Assembly (NCBI GenBank): GCA_000710935.1
Contig: BAYV01000026.1
Location: 1-42,043 of the forward strand
Source: Iodidimonas nitroreducens
GTDB taxonomy: Bacteria; Pseudomonadota; Alphaproteobacteria; Sphingomonadales; Rhodothalassiaceae
Length of the DNA stretch: 42,043 bases
Reading direction: 5' to 3'
The notes under the pieces: model-generated
What the model was told of the DNA's origin: nothing
The model's database searches: none
What the model saw: the letters and a program-made list of their open reading frames with translations, nothing else
Shown: positions 7,522 to 16,471 of the stretch, piece after piece
How positions within the stretch are numbered: position 1 is the first letter of the stretch
How the letters are laid out: each line of letters begins with the position of its first letter
Translations under genes and position numbers: made by a program

Positions 7522-8529
7522 TTGGATAGACCTGACGTGACCGTTTCTGAAAAACCCGATAGCGCGCGCCTCCCCGATATCACCCTTTCGGCTCGTGAAA
7601 CCTTTGGTATCGATCTTGATATGGATGTTCCGGCCTTTTCCGAGCCGAGCGAACATGTGCCCGATCATGATCCCACTTATGTGTTTGATCAGGAAACCAC
7701 GGCGGCCATCATCGCCGGTTTTGCTTTCAATCGCCGGGTGATGATCCAAGGCTATCACGGCACCGGCAAATCCACCCATATCGAACAGGTGGCGGCGCGG
7801 CTGAACTGGCCCTGCGTGCGAATCAATCTCGATAGCCATATCAGCCGCATTGATCTGGTGGGTAAGGATGCGATTGTTCTGCGTGATGGCAAGCAGGTGA
7901 CCGAATTTCGCGAAGGGCTGCTGCCCTGGGCTTTGCAATCACCCACCGCTTTGGTGTTCGATGAATATGATGCGGGCAGGCCGGATGTGATGTTCGTCAT
8001 CCAAAGGGTGCTTGAGGTAGAGGGCCGCCTCACGCTTCTCGATCAGAACAGGGTGATCCGCCCGCATCCGGCTTTTCGCCTGTTTGCCACCGCCAATACC
8101 GTGGGCCTGGGTGATACCACCGGGCTTTATCATGGCACCCAGCAGATCAATCAGGGCCAGATGGATCGCTGGAATGTGGTGGTGACGCTTAATTACCTGC
8201 CCCATGATACGGAAACCGAGATTGTGCTGGCTAAAGTGCCCCATTATCAGAATGAGGCGGGCCGCAAAATCGTCAGCCAGATGGTCAATGTTGCCGATCT
8301 CACCCGCGCCGGCTTTGTGGCGGGGGATATTTCCACGGTGATGAGCCCGCGCACGGTGCTGACATGGGCCCAGAATGCCGAAATCTTCAAGGATGTGGCC
8401 TTTGCCTTCCGGGTCAGCTTTCTCAATAAATGCGATGAGGCGGAACGGGCGCTGGTCGCGGAATATTATCAGCGCTGCTTTGGCACGGATCTGCCTGAAT
8501 CCGCGACCCGCATCGCCCGCGCGAGCTAG
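7522..8529 (+). CDS. cobS: CobS-type AAA+ ATPase (cobaltochelatase subunit)
   Basis: A 335-residue MoxR/CobS-type AAA+ ATPase. Walker A is GYHGTGKS (77-84, Lys83) and Walker B is LVFDEYD (Asp147-Glu148); the conserved [13 protein letters not shown]-terminal block and RSFxxK-like C-terminal helices are those of CobS. With CobT it forms the ATPase ring that drives cobalt insertion into hydrogenobyrinate diamide together with CobN. No cobN or cobalamin gene is in the window. No ATG is near the N-terminus: TTG 7522 is listed and GTG 7537 is an alternative; neither has a strong Shine-Dalgarno sequence. It is followed by cobT after 17 nt, so the two are one operon. Confidence 0.93.
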   Translation: MDRPDVTVSEKPDSARLPDITLSARETFGIDLDMDVPAFSEPSEHVPDHDPTYVFDQETTAAIIAGFAFNRRVMIQGYHGTGKSTHIEQVAARLNWPCVRINLDSHISRIDLVGKDAIVLRDGKQVTEFREGLLPWALQSPTALVFDEYDAGRPDVMFVIQRVLEVEGRLTLLDQNRVIRPHPAFRLFATANTVGLGDTTGLYHGTQQINQGQMDRWNVVVTLNYLPHDTETEIVLAKVPHYQNEAGRKIVSQMVNVADLTRAGFVAGDISTVMSPRTVLTWAQNAEIFKDVAFAFRVSFLNKCDEAERALVAEYYQRCFGTDLPESATRIARAS

Positions 8530-8546
8530 AGAGGAATAAGGCCTTT

Positions 8547-10430
8547 ATGGCGGCACAGGATCGATCGCCAGCGGAAAGCTTCAAGCGCAGTGTGGCCGGG
8601 GCCACCCGGGCCCTGGCGGGCAAGCCGGAGCTGGAGGTGAGCTTCAGCCATGATCGGCCGGGCCTTTCGGGGCTCGATCTGCATTTGAAAGCGCCTTCGC
8701 GCGGGCTTTCCCCCGATGAGATTGCCGATCTCAGGGGAGATGCCGATGGTTTTGCCATGCGCCTTGCCCATCATGATCCCCGGCTTCATGCCGCCCATGC
8801 CCCGGCGGGCGAGATTGCCCGGGCGGTTTATAATGCCATGGAGCAGGCGCGGGTGGAGTGTTTGGGGGCGAATGCCATGGCCGGGGTGAAGGCCAATCTG
8901 GCCCATGCGCTGGATCGGCGCTGCAAGGCGCGTGGCCTTGATCGGGTGCATGAACCGGGCGAAGTGGCCCTGTCGGATATTGTTGATCTTCTGGCCCGCG
9001 AACGGATGACCGGTGAAGGCTCACCGGCTTCAGCGCAATCGGCGCTTGATGTGATGCGCGCCTGGGTCGAGGAACGCGCCGCCGATCGTTTGGATGGCTT
9101 GAGCGATAAAATGAGCGATCAGCGCGCCTTTGCCCGGCAGGTGAGCGGTTTGCTGGCCGATCTCGATCTGGCCGATCACCCCGATGAGCGCGAGGATCGC
9201 GACGAGGAGGACGACCCCGACACAGCATCCGATGAAGGCGATGGCCGCGATGAGGGCGAAGAGGGGGAAGGTGACGAAGGCGATGGCGCCGCCGATAGCT
9301 CGGATCATGCCGAAGACGATCAAAGCAACGCCGAAGGCGAGGATGGCGATGCTGTGGAACTGGATGGCGAGGATGTGGCCGAAGCCCATGAAAGCGACGA
9401 CAATCTGGAAGGGGCCATGCCCTGGCAATCGAATAATCCGCCGGAAACCCGGCCCGATCTGCCATCCTATCGCCCCTTTACCACCGATTATGATGAAATG
9501 ATCCGGGCCGAAGATTTGTGCGAAAGCGAAGAACTGGATCGCCTGCGCGCCTATCTGGAACAGCAGATGGTGCATTTATCGGGGGCGGTGACCAAGCTTG
9601 CCAATCGGCTGCAAAGGCGATTGATGGCACAACAAAACCGGAGCTGGGATTTCGATCTGGAAGAAGGCATTCTCGATTCCGGGCGGCTGAGCCGGGTGGT
9701 CACCAATCCCACCCAGCCTTTATCCTTCAAGGCCGAAAGCGATATCGAATTTCGCGATACGGTGGTCACCTTGCTTCTTGATAATTCCGGTTCCATGCGC
9801 GGGCGGCCGATTTCGATTGCCGCCATTTCCGCCGATATATTGGCCCGCACCCTGGAGCGCTGCGGTGTGAAAACCGAAATTCTGGGCTTTACCACCCGGG
9901 CATGGAAGGGCGGGCAATGCCGCGAGAAATGGCTCAATCAAGGCAAGCCCACCCATCCCGGGCGCCTCAATGATCTGCGCCATATCATCTATAAAACCGC
10001 CGATACCCCATGGCGGCGGGCGCGGCGCAATCTGGGCCTGATGATGCGCGAAGGGCTTTTGAAGGAAAATATCGATGGCGAAGCGCTGCTCTGGGCCCAT
10101 AACCGGCTGATCGCCCGACCCGAGGAACGCCGGATATTGATGGTGATTTCCGATGGCGCGCCGGTGGATGACAGCACCTTGTCGGTCAATTCCGGCACCT
10201 ATCTCGAGCAGCATCTGCGGCAGGTGATCGGCTGGATCGAAAGCCGTTCGGCGGTGGAATTGCTGGCCATCGGCATCGGCCATGATGTGACCCGCTATTA
10301 TCGCCGGGCGGTGACCATCGTTGATGCCGAACAGCTTGGCGGGGCGATGACCGAACAGCTTGCCGCCCTGTTTGAAGAAGATCAGTTGAAAGCCCGATTG
10401 CGCCCATCCATCCCGGCCCGGATGATCTGA
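8547..10430 (+). CDS. cobT: CobT-type VWA protein (cobaltochelatase subunit)
   Basis: A 627-residue CobT. The N-terminal half (to about 205) is helical; a strongly acidic low-complexity linker spans about 205-288 (many Asp/Glu with Gly and Ser); a von Willebrand A domain follows with the MIDAS motif DNSGS at 412-416 and the later [11 protein letters not shown] segment. This is the usual CobT plan: it assembles with CobS as a chaperone-like AAA/VWA complex that activates the chelatase. The start ATG follows GAGGAATAAGGCC, with GAGG/AAGG Shine-Dalgarno candidates. It ends 3 nt before the comF ATG, suggesting read-through into that cluster. Confidence 0.94.
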   Translation: MAAQDRSPAESFKRSVAGATRALAGKPELEVSFSHDRPGLSGLDLHLKAPSRGLSPDEIADLRGDADGFAMRLAHHDPRLHAAHAPAGEIARAVYNAMEQARVECLGANAMAGVKANLAHALDRRCKARGLDRVHEPGEVALSDIVDLLARERMTGEGSPASAQSALDVMRAWVEERAADRLDGLSDKMSDQRAFARQVSGLLADLDLADHPDEREDRDEEDDPDTASDEGDGRDEGEEGEGDEGDGAADSSDHAEDDQSNAEGEDGDAVELDGEDVAEAHESDDNLEGAMPWQSNNPPETRPDLPSYRPFTTDYDEMIRAEDLCESEELDRLRAYLEQQMVHLSGAVTKLANRLQRRLMAQQNRSWDFDLEEGILDSGRLSRVVTNPTQPLSFKAESDIEFRDTVVTLLLDNSGSMRGRPISIAAISADILARTLERCGVKTEILGFTTRAWKGGQCREKWLNQGKPTHPGRLNDLRHIIYKTADTPWRRARRNLGLMMREGLLKENIDGEALLWAHNRLIARPEERRILMVISDGAPVDDSTLSVNSGTYLEQHLRQVIGWIESRSAVELLAIGIGHDVTRYYRRAVTIVDAEQLGGAMTEQLAALFEEDQLKARLRPSIPARMI

Positions 10431-10433
10431 TCC

Positions 10434-11279
10434 ATGGCGCGCATGAAGCCCGATCCCGATCCCGATCCCGATCCCGATCCTCTCTCCTCGATAAGGGTGG
10501 GGATCACGGCAGGCTCGTTCATGGGGGGGCGGCTGGCGGCCGTGGGGGCCATGCTGCGGCAGGGGATCGACCTGATCCTGCCGCCACGCTGCTATGGCTG
10601 CGGGGCTCTGGTGGATCGGCAGGGGGCCTTATGCGCAGCCTGCTGGGGCGGCTTGCGCTTCATCACCGATCCGCGCTGCCATCATTGCGGCTATCCTTTC
10701 GAGTATGCCATGGCAGGCGAACCCCTGTGCGGTGCCTGTCTGGCGGGTTTGCCGCTTTATGATCGGGGGCTGAGCGCTTTGGTTTATGATGATGCCAGTC
10801 GCTCCCTGATCCTTGCCTATAAACGCGCTGATCGCACCGAACTGGCCGCGCCTCTGGCGCTTTTAATGGCTCGGGCCGGTGGGGCTATGCTGGCGGATGC
10901 GGATCTGCTTTTGCCCGTGCCCTTGCATCATAGCCGCCTTTTCAGCCGGCGCTTCAATCAATCGGCACTTCTGGCCCGGGCCTTATCGCGGCAAAGCGGT
11001 ATTCCCCATGATCCCACGCTGCTGGTGCGGGTGAAGCGCACCAAAAGCATGGGGGGCCTCAATCGATCCGAGCGGATGAAAAATGTGCGCAAAGCCTTTG
11101 CGTTGGGGGGATCGGCGCGGAGCCGGGCGGCGCTTTCAGGGCGACGGGTGATTTTGGTGGATGATGTTTATACCACCGGAGCCACGGTTAATGCCTGCGC
11201 CCGGGTCTTGCGCAAGGCGGGGGTTGCCCATATCTCTGTACTCACGGTGGCGCGGGTGCTTTCTCCTGCGCATCAATAG
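10434..11279 (+). CDS. ComF family phosphoribosyltransferase-like protein
   Basis: A 281-residue ComF-family protein. Two CxxC pairs form a probable zinc finger (CYGCG..CAAC and CHHCG..CGAC, residues about 55-103). The C-terminal phosphoribosyltransferase-like domain shows LLPVPLHHSRLFSRRFNQS and the PRPP-loop motif VILVDDVYTTGAT near residues 239-251. ComF proteins act in DNA uptake in competent bacteria; in alphaproteobacteria the role is unproved. The first 20 residues hold a repetitive Asp-Pro run and are not part of the fold; a later ATG (MGGRLAAVG) could be the functional start. The gene begins 3 nt after cobT and is followed by grxC. Confidence 0.88.
   Translation: MARMKPDPDPDPDPDPLSSIRVGITAGSFMGGRLAAVGAMLRQGIDLILPPRCYGCGALVDRQGALCAACWGGLRFITDPRCHHCGYPFEYAMAGEPLCGACLAGLPLYDRGLSALVYDDASRSLILAYKRADRTELAAPLALLMARAGGAMLADADLLLPVPLHHSRLFSRRFNQSALLARALSRQSGIPHDPTLLVRVKRTKSMGGLNRSERMKNVRKAFALGGSARSRAALSGRRVILVDDVYTTGATVNACARVLRKAGVAHISVLTVARVLSPAHQ
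10449..10480 (+). repeat. Hexanucleotide microsatellite (GATCCC)n inside comF
   Basis: Five consecutive GATCCC-type units (the last ends CCT) encode an Asp-Pro repeat at residues 6-16 of the ComF frame. Since the unit is 6 nt, copy-number change would keep the frame. Confidence 0.9.
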
Positions 11280-11325
11280 GCTCAATGGCGCTTTTCGGGG
11301 CGCATTCAACAGAAATGGAGACGAT

Positions 11326-11583
11326 ATGGCGGATGTGGTGATCTATACTAAGGCCTGGTGCCCTTATTGCGTGCGCGCCAAAAGCCTTTTGAAGAAAAAG
11401 AACCAGACGTTCCGCGAAATCGATATTGGCAGTGAAGCTGCCAAGCGCGCCGAGATGATCGAACGTGCGGGGGGCGCTTCGACCGTGCCGCAGATTTTCA
11501 TCGGCAATCGCCATATCGGCGGCTGCGATGATCTGGTGGCCCTTGATCGCAAGGGTGGGCTTGATCCCCTGCTGGGGGCCTGA
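11326..11583 (+). CDS. grxC: Glutaredoxin 3
   Basis: An 85-residue dithiol glutaredoxin with active site Cys12-Pro-Tyr-Cys15 (AWCPYCVRAK), the cis-proline segment STVPQIFIG and the GGCDDL glutathione-binding motif. It uses glutathione to reduce disulfides in the cytoplasm. ATG 11326 has GGAG 8 nt upstream. It lies 46 nt after comF and its stop is 4 nt before the next gene's ATG, consistent with a comF-grxC-Nit operon. Confidence 0.95.
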   Translation: MADVVIYTKAWCPYCVRAKSLLKKKNQTFREIDIGSEAAKRAEMIERAGGASTVPQIFIGNRHIGGCDDLVALDRKGGLDPLLGA

Positions 11584-11587
11584 ACCC

Positions 11588-12466
11588 ATGCCGCGCCCCC
11601 TGCGCATAGCGATGGTGCAGATGACATCCTCGGATGATGTGGAGGATAATCTGGCCACGGCTTCAGCCATGATCCGGCAGGCGGCGGCGGATGGGGCGCA
11701 GCTGATCGCAACCCCTGAAATGACAAGCTGCCTTGTGCGCCAGCGGGATCGTGCCCTGGCCACGGCCCGGCCCGAAGCCGAGGATCGGGCGCTCAGGGCT
11801 TTTCGGGCGCTGGCCCGGGATTGCGGCATCACCCTTGTGATCGGCTCGATGCCGATTTTACTGCCCGTTCTTGAGCCCGATGCCAAAGAGGGCGATGGCA
11901 AGGAGGACGATTCTGGGGACGATGGGCAGCGTTTGGCCAATCGCTGTTTTGTTATCGGCCCGGATGGCGGGATCATCGCCCGCTACGACAAGATCCATTT
12001 ATTTGATGTGTCTTTGGGGGCGGGTGAAAGCTATCGCGAATCGCGAACCTATCAGGGCGGTGCACAGGCCGTTCTGGCCGATATCGGGCCTGCAAAACTG
12101 GGGCTTAGCATCTGCTATGATCTGCGCTTTCCCTATCTTTATCGGGCTTTGGCGCAGGCAGGCGCAGACATTTTGAGCATCCCCGCCGCCTTTACCGAAA
12201 CCACCGGACGGGCGCATTGGCATGTTCTGCTGCGCGCCCGGGCTATTGAAACGGGGTGTTTTGTGATGGCTCCGGCGCAATCGGGCCATCATGCGGATGG
12301 CCGCGATACCTTTGGCCATTCCCTGTTGGTCGATCCCTGGGGCGAGGTTCTGGTGGATGCCGGACGGGATCGGGGGGTGAGCCTTTTCACCATCGATCTG
12401 GATGCGGTGGCGGCGGCGCGGGCGCGGATCCCCGCCCTTGGCCATGATCGGCCTTTGACCATCTGA
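11588..12466 (+). CDS. Nit1/Nit2-type carbon-nitrogen hydrolase
   Basis: A 292-residue nitrilase-superfamily amidase. The triad is Glu44 (ATPEMTS), Lys135 (RYDKIHLFD) and Cys176 (SICYDLRFP). The KIHLFD and CYDLRFP blocks match the Nit group, whose best-studied members hydrolyse deaminated glutathione; the position directly after a glutaredoxin gene fits a glutathione repair role. Residues about 96-114 form an acidic insertion (many Asp/Glu/Gly) between two core elements. It starts 4 nt after the grxC stop. It differs clearly from the CWEN-type nitrilase near the left edge of the window. Confidence 0.9.
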   Translation: MPRPLRIAMVQMTSSDDVEDNLATASAMIRQAAADGAQLIATPEMTSCLVRQRDRALATARPEAEDRALRAFRALARDCGITLVIGSMPILLPVLEPDAKEGDGKEDDSGDDGQRLANRCFVIGPDGGIIARYDKIHLFDVSLGAGESYRESRTYQGGAQAVLADIGPAKLGLSICYDLRFPYLYRALAQAGADILSIPAAFTETTGRAHWHVLLRARAIETGCFVMAPAQSGHHADGRDTFGHSLLVDPWGEVLVDAGRDRGVSLFTIDLDAVAAARARIPALGHDRPLTI

Positions 12467-12563
12467 TCGCCGTTTCGTTCTTGATGGCGGCTTGTTTTGC
12501 GATAAAGGATGGGGGGATTGATCCCTTTTGGGATGCTTGATCTTTTTGTTTTAGGGACAATGC

Positions 12564-13169
12564 ATGATCGTTTTTGATCTGAAATGTGGCCGGGGCCATA
12601 GCTTTGAAGGCTGGTTTCGCGGGCGGGATGATTTCAGCCGTCAGCGCGATGCCGGGATTTTAAGCTGTCCTGAATGTGGATCGGCAGAAATTTCAAAAGC
12701 ATTTTCAGCGCCCAAGCTTGCCGGTTTACGCGGCGCTGGGGGCTTGTGCGACTCTGGGGATGAGGGTGAGGGCCGGACTGGCGGCAGGCTGTCTGCCGCC
12801 TCCTCATCTGGTGAACGGGATGAGAAAGGGGCAGGCCACGCGCCCCCGATGCCCCATGATGCGCGGGCAGCCCCCGGCCAGAGGTCATCCAAAACGAGTT
12901 CATCCAGAACGAGTCCGCCCACAGCGATGCCGCCCAAAACAATGCCGGATTCCCTGCACAAGATTTTGCTGGAGATGCGACGGCAGGTGGAACAAAACTG
13001 CGATTATGTGGGGGATCGTTTTGCCGAAGAAGCCCGCCGCATGCATTATGGCGAAACCGAAAAGCGCGATATTTATGGCGAGGCCAGCCTCAAAGACGCT
13101 GCCGAGCTGATTGATGAAGGGGTGGATGTGATGCCGTTGCCCGGCGGGCGCGGGCGATCAGATGCCTGA
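12564..13169 (+). CDS. DUF1178 family protein
   Basis: A 201-residue DUF1178 protein, a family of unknown function widespread in proteobacteria. The N-terminus MIVFDLKCGRGHSFEGWF and the CPECGS knuckle form a zinc-ribbon-like head (Cys8, Cys33, Cys36). The C-terminal block (EQNCDYVGDRFAEEARRMHYGE) is the second family signature. The two are separated by about 80 residues of Gly/Ser/Pro/Thr-rich sequence of low complexity. It follows the Nit-type hydrolase by 97 nt, as commonly seen in alphaproteobacteria, and is convergent with ubiG. Confidence 0.9.
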   Translation: MIVFDLKCGRGHSFEGWFRGRDDFSRQRDAGILSCPECGSAEISKAFSAPKLAGLRGAGGLCDSGDEGEGRTGGRLSAASSSGERDEKGAGHAPPMPHDARAAPGQRSSKTSSSRTSPPTAMPPKTMPDSLHKILLEMRRQVEQNCDYVGDRFAEEARRMHYGETEKRDIYGEASLKDAAELIDEGVDVMPLPGGRGRSDA

Positions 13170-13170
13170 A

Positions 13171-13214
13171 CGGCCTCATCCCCCCAGCCCCCCCAGCCAT
13201 GAGGCCGGTTTTGC
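13171..13214. terminator. Terminator between DUF1178 gene and ubiG
   Basis: A 9-bp stem CGGCCTCAT (13171-13179) pairs with ATGAGGCCG (13199-13207) across a C-rich 19-nt loop, followed by GTTTTGCC. It lies in the 48-nt gap between convergent genes. The T-run is short, so it may be a moderate terminator. Confidence 0.6.
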
Positions 13215-13217
13215 CTT

Positions 13218-13985
13218 TCAGCCGGTTTTAAGGGGTTTGGCCCAGCCGATATAATTCACCCCGCAATCATGGGATGGATGCCAGCGATCCCCTAAAAGAT
13301 CATAAGACAGGCCCGCGATCGCGCCCACCTCAAAGCCCTGCTCACCCAGAAGTGCGGTCATTTCGGCGGGGGTGACGAATTTTTTCCAATCATGGGTTCC
13401 CCGGGGCACCCAGCCCAGCAGATATTCCGCTGCCACAATCCCCATGGCAAAAGACCGCGCCGTGCGATTAAGGGTGGAAAAGATCACCAGCCCATCCGCC
13501 TTCACCAATTGCCGCACGGCCTTTAAAAACAGCTTCGGATCGGCCACATGCTCGATCACCTCCAGCGCTAAAACCACATCATAGCGCTTGCCCTCATCGG
13601 CCAGATCCTCGGCGCTGGCCTTGAGATAGCTGATGGGCAAGCCCATGGATCGGGCGTGGCTTTGGGCGATTGCGATGGTTTCATCGGAAACATCAAGCCC
13701 GGTGACATCGGCCCCCAAACGCGCCAAAGGCTCGCAGATCAATCCGCCGCCGCATCCCAGATCGACCATCTGCTGGCCTTGGAACGGTCTTAATGATCCG
13801 GCATCACATTTTTTATGATCTGTGATGGCCTTGCGAATGAAATCGAGTCGGGCGGGATTGAGCTTGTGAAGGGGGCGAAAAGGGCCCTTTGGATCCCACC
13901 AATGGGCGGCGACATCGGCAAATTGGCGGGCTTCAGCAGGGTCGATGGTGGCGGATTTAGGGCTGTGATCTGTATTGGGGCTCAT
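13218..13985 (-). CDS. ubiG: Ubiquinone biosynthesis O-methyltransferase
   Basis: A 255-residue UbiG that performs the two O-methylation steps of ubiquinone synthesis using SAM. Visible marks are FADVAAHWWDPKGPFRPLHKLNPARL at the N-terminus, the SAM loop VDLGCGGGLICEPLA, the GLDVSDETIAIA segment and the late WVPRGTHDWKKFV block. The start at 13985 (MSPNTDHSP) has AAAGG 7 nt upstream; an open frame to 14153 overlaps the lysC promoter and start and was rejected. It is divergent from lysC and convergent with the DUF1178 gene. Confidence 0.95.
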   Translation of the reverse strand: MSPNTDHSPKSATIDPAEARQFADVAAHWWDPKGPFRPLHKLNPARLDFIRKAITDHKKCDAGSLRPFQGQQMVDLGCGGGLICEPLARLGADVTGLDVSDETIAIAQSHARSMGLPISYLKASAEDLADEGKRYDVVLALEVIEHVADPKLFLKAVRQLVKADGLVIFSTLNRTARSFAMGIVAAEYLLGWVPRGTHDWKKFVTPAEMTALLGEQGFEVGAIAGLSYDLLGDRWHPSHDCGVNYIGWAKPLKTG

Positions 13986-14015
13986 GAGAAACCTTTCGAT
14001 CATCCTTTGGGTAAC

Positions 14016-14044
14016 TTGCGAGCAGGCAAAGTTCGCCCTATGAA
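14016..14044 (+). promoter_or_regulatory. Probable sigma70-type promoter of lysC
   Basis: TTGCGA (14016-14021), a 17-nt spacer and TATGAA (14039-14044) give a good -35/-10 pair. It is 78 nt before the lysC ATG in the ubiG-lysC divergent gap. Confidence 0.55.
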
Positions 14045-14121
14045 TACGCCACCTTTGTTGCGGGCGGCATGACGATCTTGATGTTGTGCTGTCCTCGTTG
14101 CTTCGATTCAAGGACCATTCT

Positions 14122-15363
14122 ATGGCGCGTCTTGTCAAGAAATTCGGTGGCACTTCGGTGGCCGATCTCGATCGTATCCGGGCTTCGGCGGCTTATGTGA
14201 AGCAGGCCGTTGATGAAGGCCATGAAGTGGCCGTGGTGGTCTCGGCCATGGCCGGGACAACGAACCAGCTGGTCAAATGGTGCACGGAAGCCTCTCCCCT
14301 TCATGATGCTCGGGAATATGATACAGTCGTCTCGACCGGTGAACAGGTGACCGTGGGGCTGATGGCGATCATTTTGCAGGGCATGGGGGTGCCGGCGCGA
14401 TCGTGGCTGGGCTGGCAGATGCCGATGATCACCAGTGGCGTGCATGGGGCCGCCCGGATCGAAGATATTGATGTGTCCGAATTACGAAAACGCATGGGCG
14501 AAGGTCAGGTGGCGGTGATCGCCGGATTTCAGGGCATTGGGCCCGATAACCGCATCACCACTCTGGGGCGCGGGGGATCGGATACCTCGGCGGTGGCGCT
14601 GGCTGCGGCCCTGGGGGCGGATCGCTGTGATATTTATACGGATGTGGATGGTGTTTATACCACCGATCCCCGGATTGTGACGCGCGCGCGAAAGCTTGAT
14701 CGTGTCACCTATGAAGAAATGCTGGAAATGGCATCACTTGGTGCAAAAGTATTGCAAACCCGGTCGGTGGCCATGGCCATGACCCATGCTGTGCGGGTTC
14801 AGGTGCTATCGAGTTTCAAGGATACGCCCGGAACGCTTGTGGTGAATGAGGATGAAATCGTGGAAAAAGAACTGGTAACCGGCCTTGCTTATTCGCGTGC
14901 CGATGCGGTTGTAACGGTTTATGGAATGCCGGATCGGCCGGGCACCGTGGCGGATCTGTTCAGCCCGCTGTCCGAAGCCGATATCATTGTTGATATGATC
15001 GTGCAAAGCCAGGCCCCCCATAAGGATGAGGCCGAAGTGACCTTCAGCGTGCCGGAAAGTGATCTGGCGCGCACGCAGGAGGTGCTGGCCAATCATCGCG
15101 ACCGTATCGGCTATCAATCGATCGAGGTCAATTCCGATGTGGTCAAGCTTTCGGTGATCGGGATCGGAATGCGCAGCCATGCCGGGGTCGCCAATATCAT
15201 GTTCCGAACTTTGGCGGATCGCGGCATCAATATCCGGGCGATTTCCACATCGGAAATCAAGGTCAGCGTTCTGATCGATTCGGAATATACTGAATTGGCG
15301 CTGCGCGCTTTGCATACCGCCTATGGTTTGGATGCGGTGCAGCAGCAGGATGATCGGGCATGA
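14122..15363 (+). CDS. lysC: Aspartate kinase
   Basis: A 413-residue aspartokinase (aspartate to aspartyl phosphate, first step to Lys, Thr, Met and diaminopimelate). The kinase core has KKFGGTSVAD at the N-terminus, STGEQVTVGL, GRGGSDTSAVALAAAL and DVDGVYTTDPR. Two C-terminal ACT domains (from about residue 265; second with SVIGIGMRSHAGVANIMF) give end-product feedback. ATG 14122 has AAGGA 8 nt upstream; the frame to 14086 lacks one. Its stop overlaps the next ATG (ATGA at 15360-15363), so the nitronate monooxygenase-like gene is coupled to it. Confidence 0.96.
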   Translation: MARLVKKFGGTSVADLDRIRASAAYVKQAVDEGHEVAVVVSAMAGTTNQLVKWCTEASPLHDAREYDTVVSTGEQVTVGLMAIILQGMGVPARSWLGWQMPMITSGVHGAARIEDIDVSELRKRMGEGQVAVIAGFQGIGPDNRITTLGRGGSDTSAVALAAALGADRCDIYTDVDGVYTTDPRIVTRARKLDRVTYEEMLEMASLGAKVLQTRSVAMAMTHAVRVQVLSSFKDTPGTLVVNEDEIVEKELVTGLAYSRADAVVTVYGMPDRPGTVADLFSPLSEADIIVDMIVQSQAPHKDEAEVTFSVPESDLARTQEVLANHRDRIGYQSIEVNSDVVKLSVIGIGMRSHAGVANIMFRTLADRGINIRAISTSEIKVSVLIDSEYTELALRALHTAYGLDAVQQQDDRA

Positions 15364-16442
15364 AAGATCTGAAGGCGGAGGCCGCCGAGCCGCCGCAGCC
15401 TTTAGAGGCGGTTGAAGGTCATCGGCGGCTGACCCATCTGATGGCCCGGGGCTGTGCGTTTTTAGGGGTGGAGCGGGCCATTCTGGGCGGCGCCATGACC
15501 TGGCTTTCAGAACGCCATCTGGTCTCGGCCCTTTCCAATGTCGGGGGATTTGGGGTTTTGGCCTGTGGGGCGATGACCCCGGATTTGCTGGCCACTGAAA
15601 TTGCGGCGACCAAGGCGCTGACGCCTAAGCCTTTTGGGGTCAATCTGATCACCATGCATCATCAATTGGATGAACTGGTGGCGGTGTGCATCGATCAGGA
15701 TGTGGGGCATGTGGTGCTGGCCGGGGGCCTGCCGCCGGGCTGGGCGATCGATCGTTTGAAAATCGCCGGGATCAAGGTGATTTGTTTTGCCCCGGCTTTG
15801 GCTTTGGCGAAAAAACTGGTGCGCTCGGGTGTTGATGCTTTGGTGGTCGAAGGCTCGGAAGCCGGTGGCCATATCGGCCCGGTTTCAACCAGCGTGCTGG
15901 CGCAGGAAATTCTGCCCCATATCAATGCCGTGCCGATTTTTGTGGCAGGCGGCATTGGCCGGGGTGAAGCGATGGCCGCTTATCTTGAAATGGGGGCGGC
16001 GGGGGTGCAATTGGGCACACGCTTTGTGTGCGCCACCGAATCAACGGCGCATCCGAAATTCAAGCAGGCCTTTATCCGGGCTTCGGCGCGGGATGCGGTG
16101 CCATCGGTGCAGCTTGATCCTCGCTTTCCGGTGATCCCGGTAAGAGCCTTGAAAAATGATGCGTCCCGGCGTTTCATGGAAGAACAGCGCCGGGTGATTG
16201 ATTGCGTCGATAAGGGGGACTTGAACCCCAAGGATGCGCAGCTTGAAATTGAACGATTTTGGGCCGGTGCCTTACGGCGCGCGGTGATCGAGGGTGATGT
16301 GGAACAGGGTTCGGTGATGGCAGGACAAAGTGTTGGTTTGGTCAGATCGGAACAATCGGTGCAGGAGATCATGGCTGAATTGATGATCGAGGCGGCCCAT
16401 TATCTTGATCGGGCCGGTTCGGCTCCAAGCTTTGATGGCTGA
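15360..16442 (+). CDS. Nitronate monooxygenase / FabK-like flavoprotein
   Basis: A 360-residue FMN TIM-barrel enzyme of the nitronate monooxygenase (2-nitropropane dioxygenase) family, which also contains FabK enoyl-ACP reductases. Visible are the early GGAMTWLSERHLVSALSNVG block, the VVEGSEAGGHIGP motif with His171, the phosphate-binding VAGGIGRGEAM, and GAAGVQLGTRF. It overlaps lysC by 4 nt. Close members cannot be told apart by sequence reading alone; a role in nitronate detoxification is the default, and enoyl reduction cannot be excluded. It is followed by ptsP after 29 nt, an arrangement recurrent in alphaproteobacteria. Confidence 0.88.
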   Translation: MKDLKAEAAEPPQPLEAVEGHRRLTHLMARGCAFLGVERAILGGAMTWLSERHLVSALSNVGGFGVLACGAMTPDLLATEIAATKALTPKPFGVNLITMHHQLDELVAVCIDQDVGHVVLAGGLPPGWAIDRLKIAGIKVICFAPALALAKKLVRSGVDALVVEGSEAGGHIGPVSTSVLAQEILPHINAVPIFVAGGIGRGEAMAAYLEMGAAGVQLGTRFVCATESTAHPKFKQAFIRASARDAVPSVQLDPRFPVIPVRALKNDASRRFMEEQRRVIDCVDKGDLNPKDAQLEIERFWAGALRRAVIEGDVEQGSVMAGQSVGLVRSEQSVQEIMAELMIEAAHYLDRAGSAPSFDG

Positions 16443-16471
16443 GAATTTCATGCAGCAGAATTGGATCTGAT

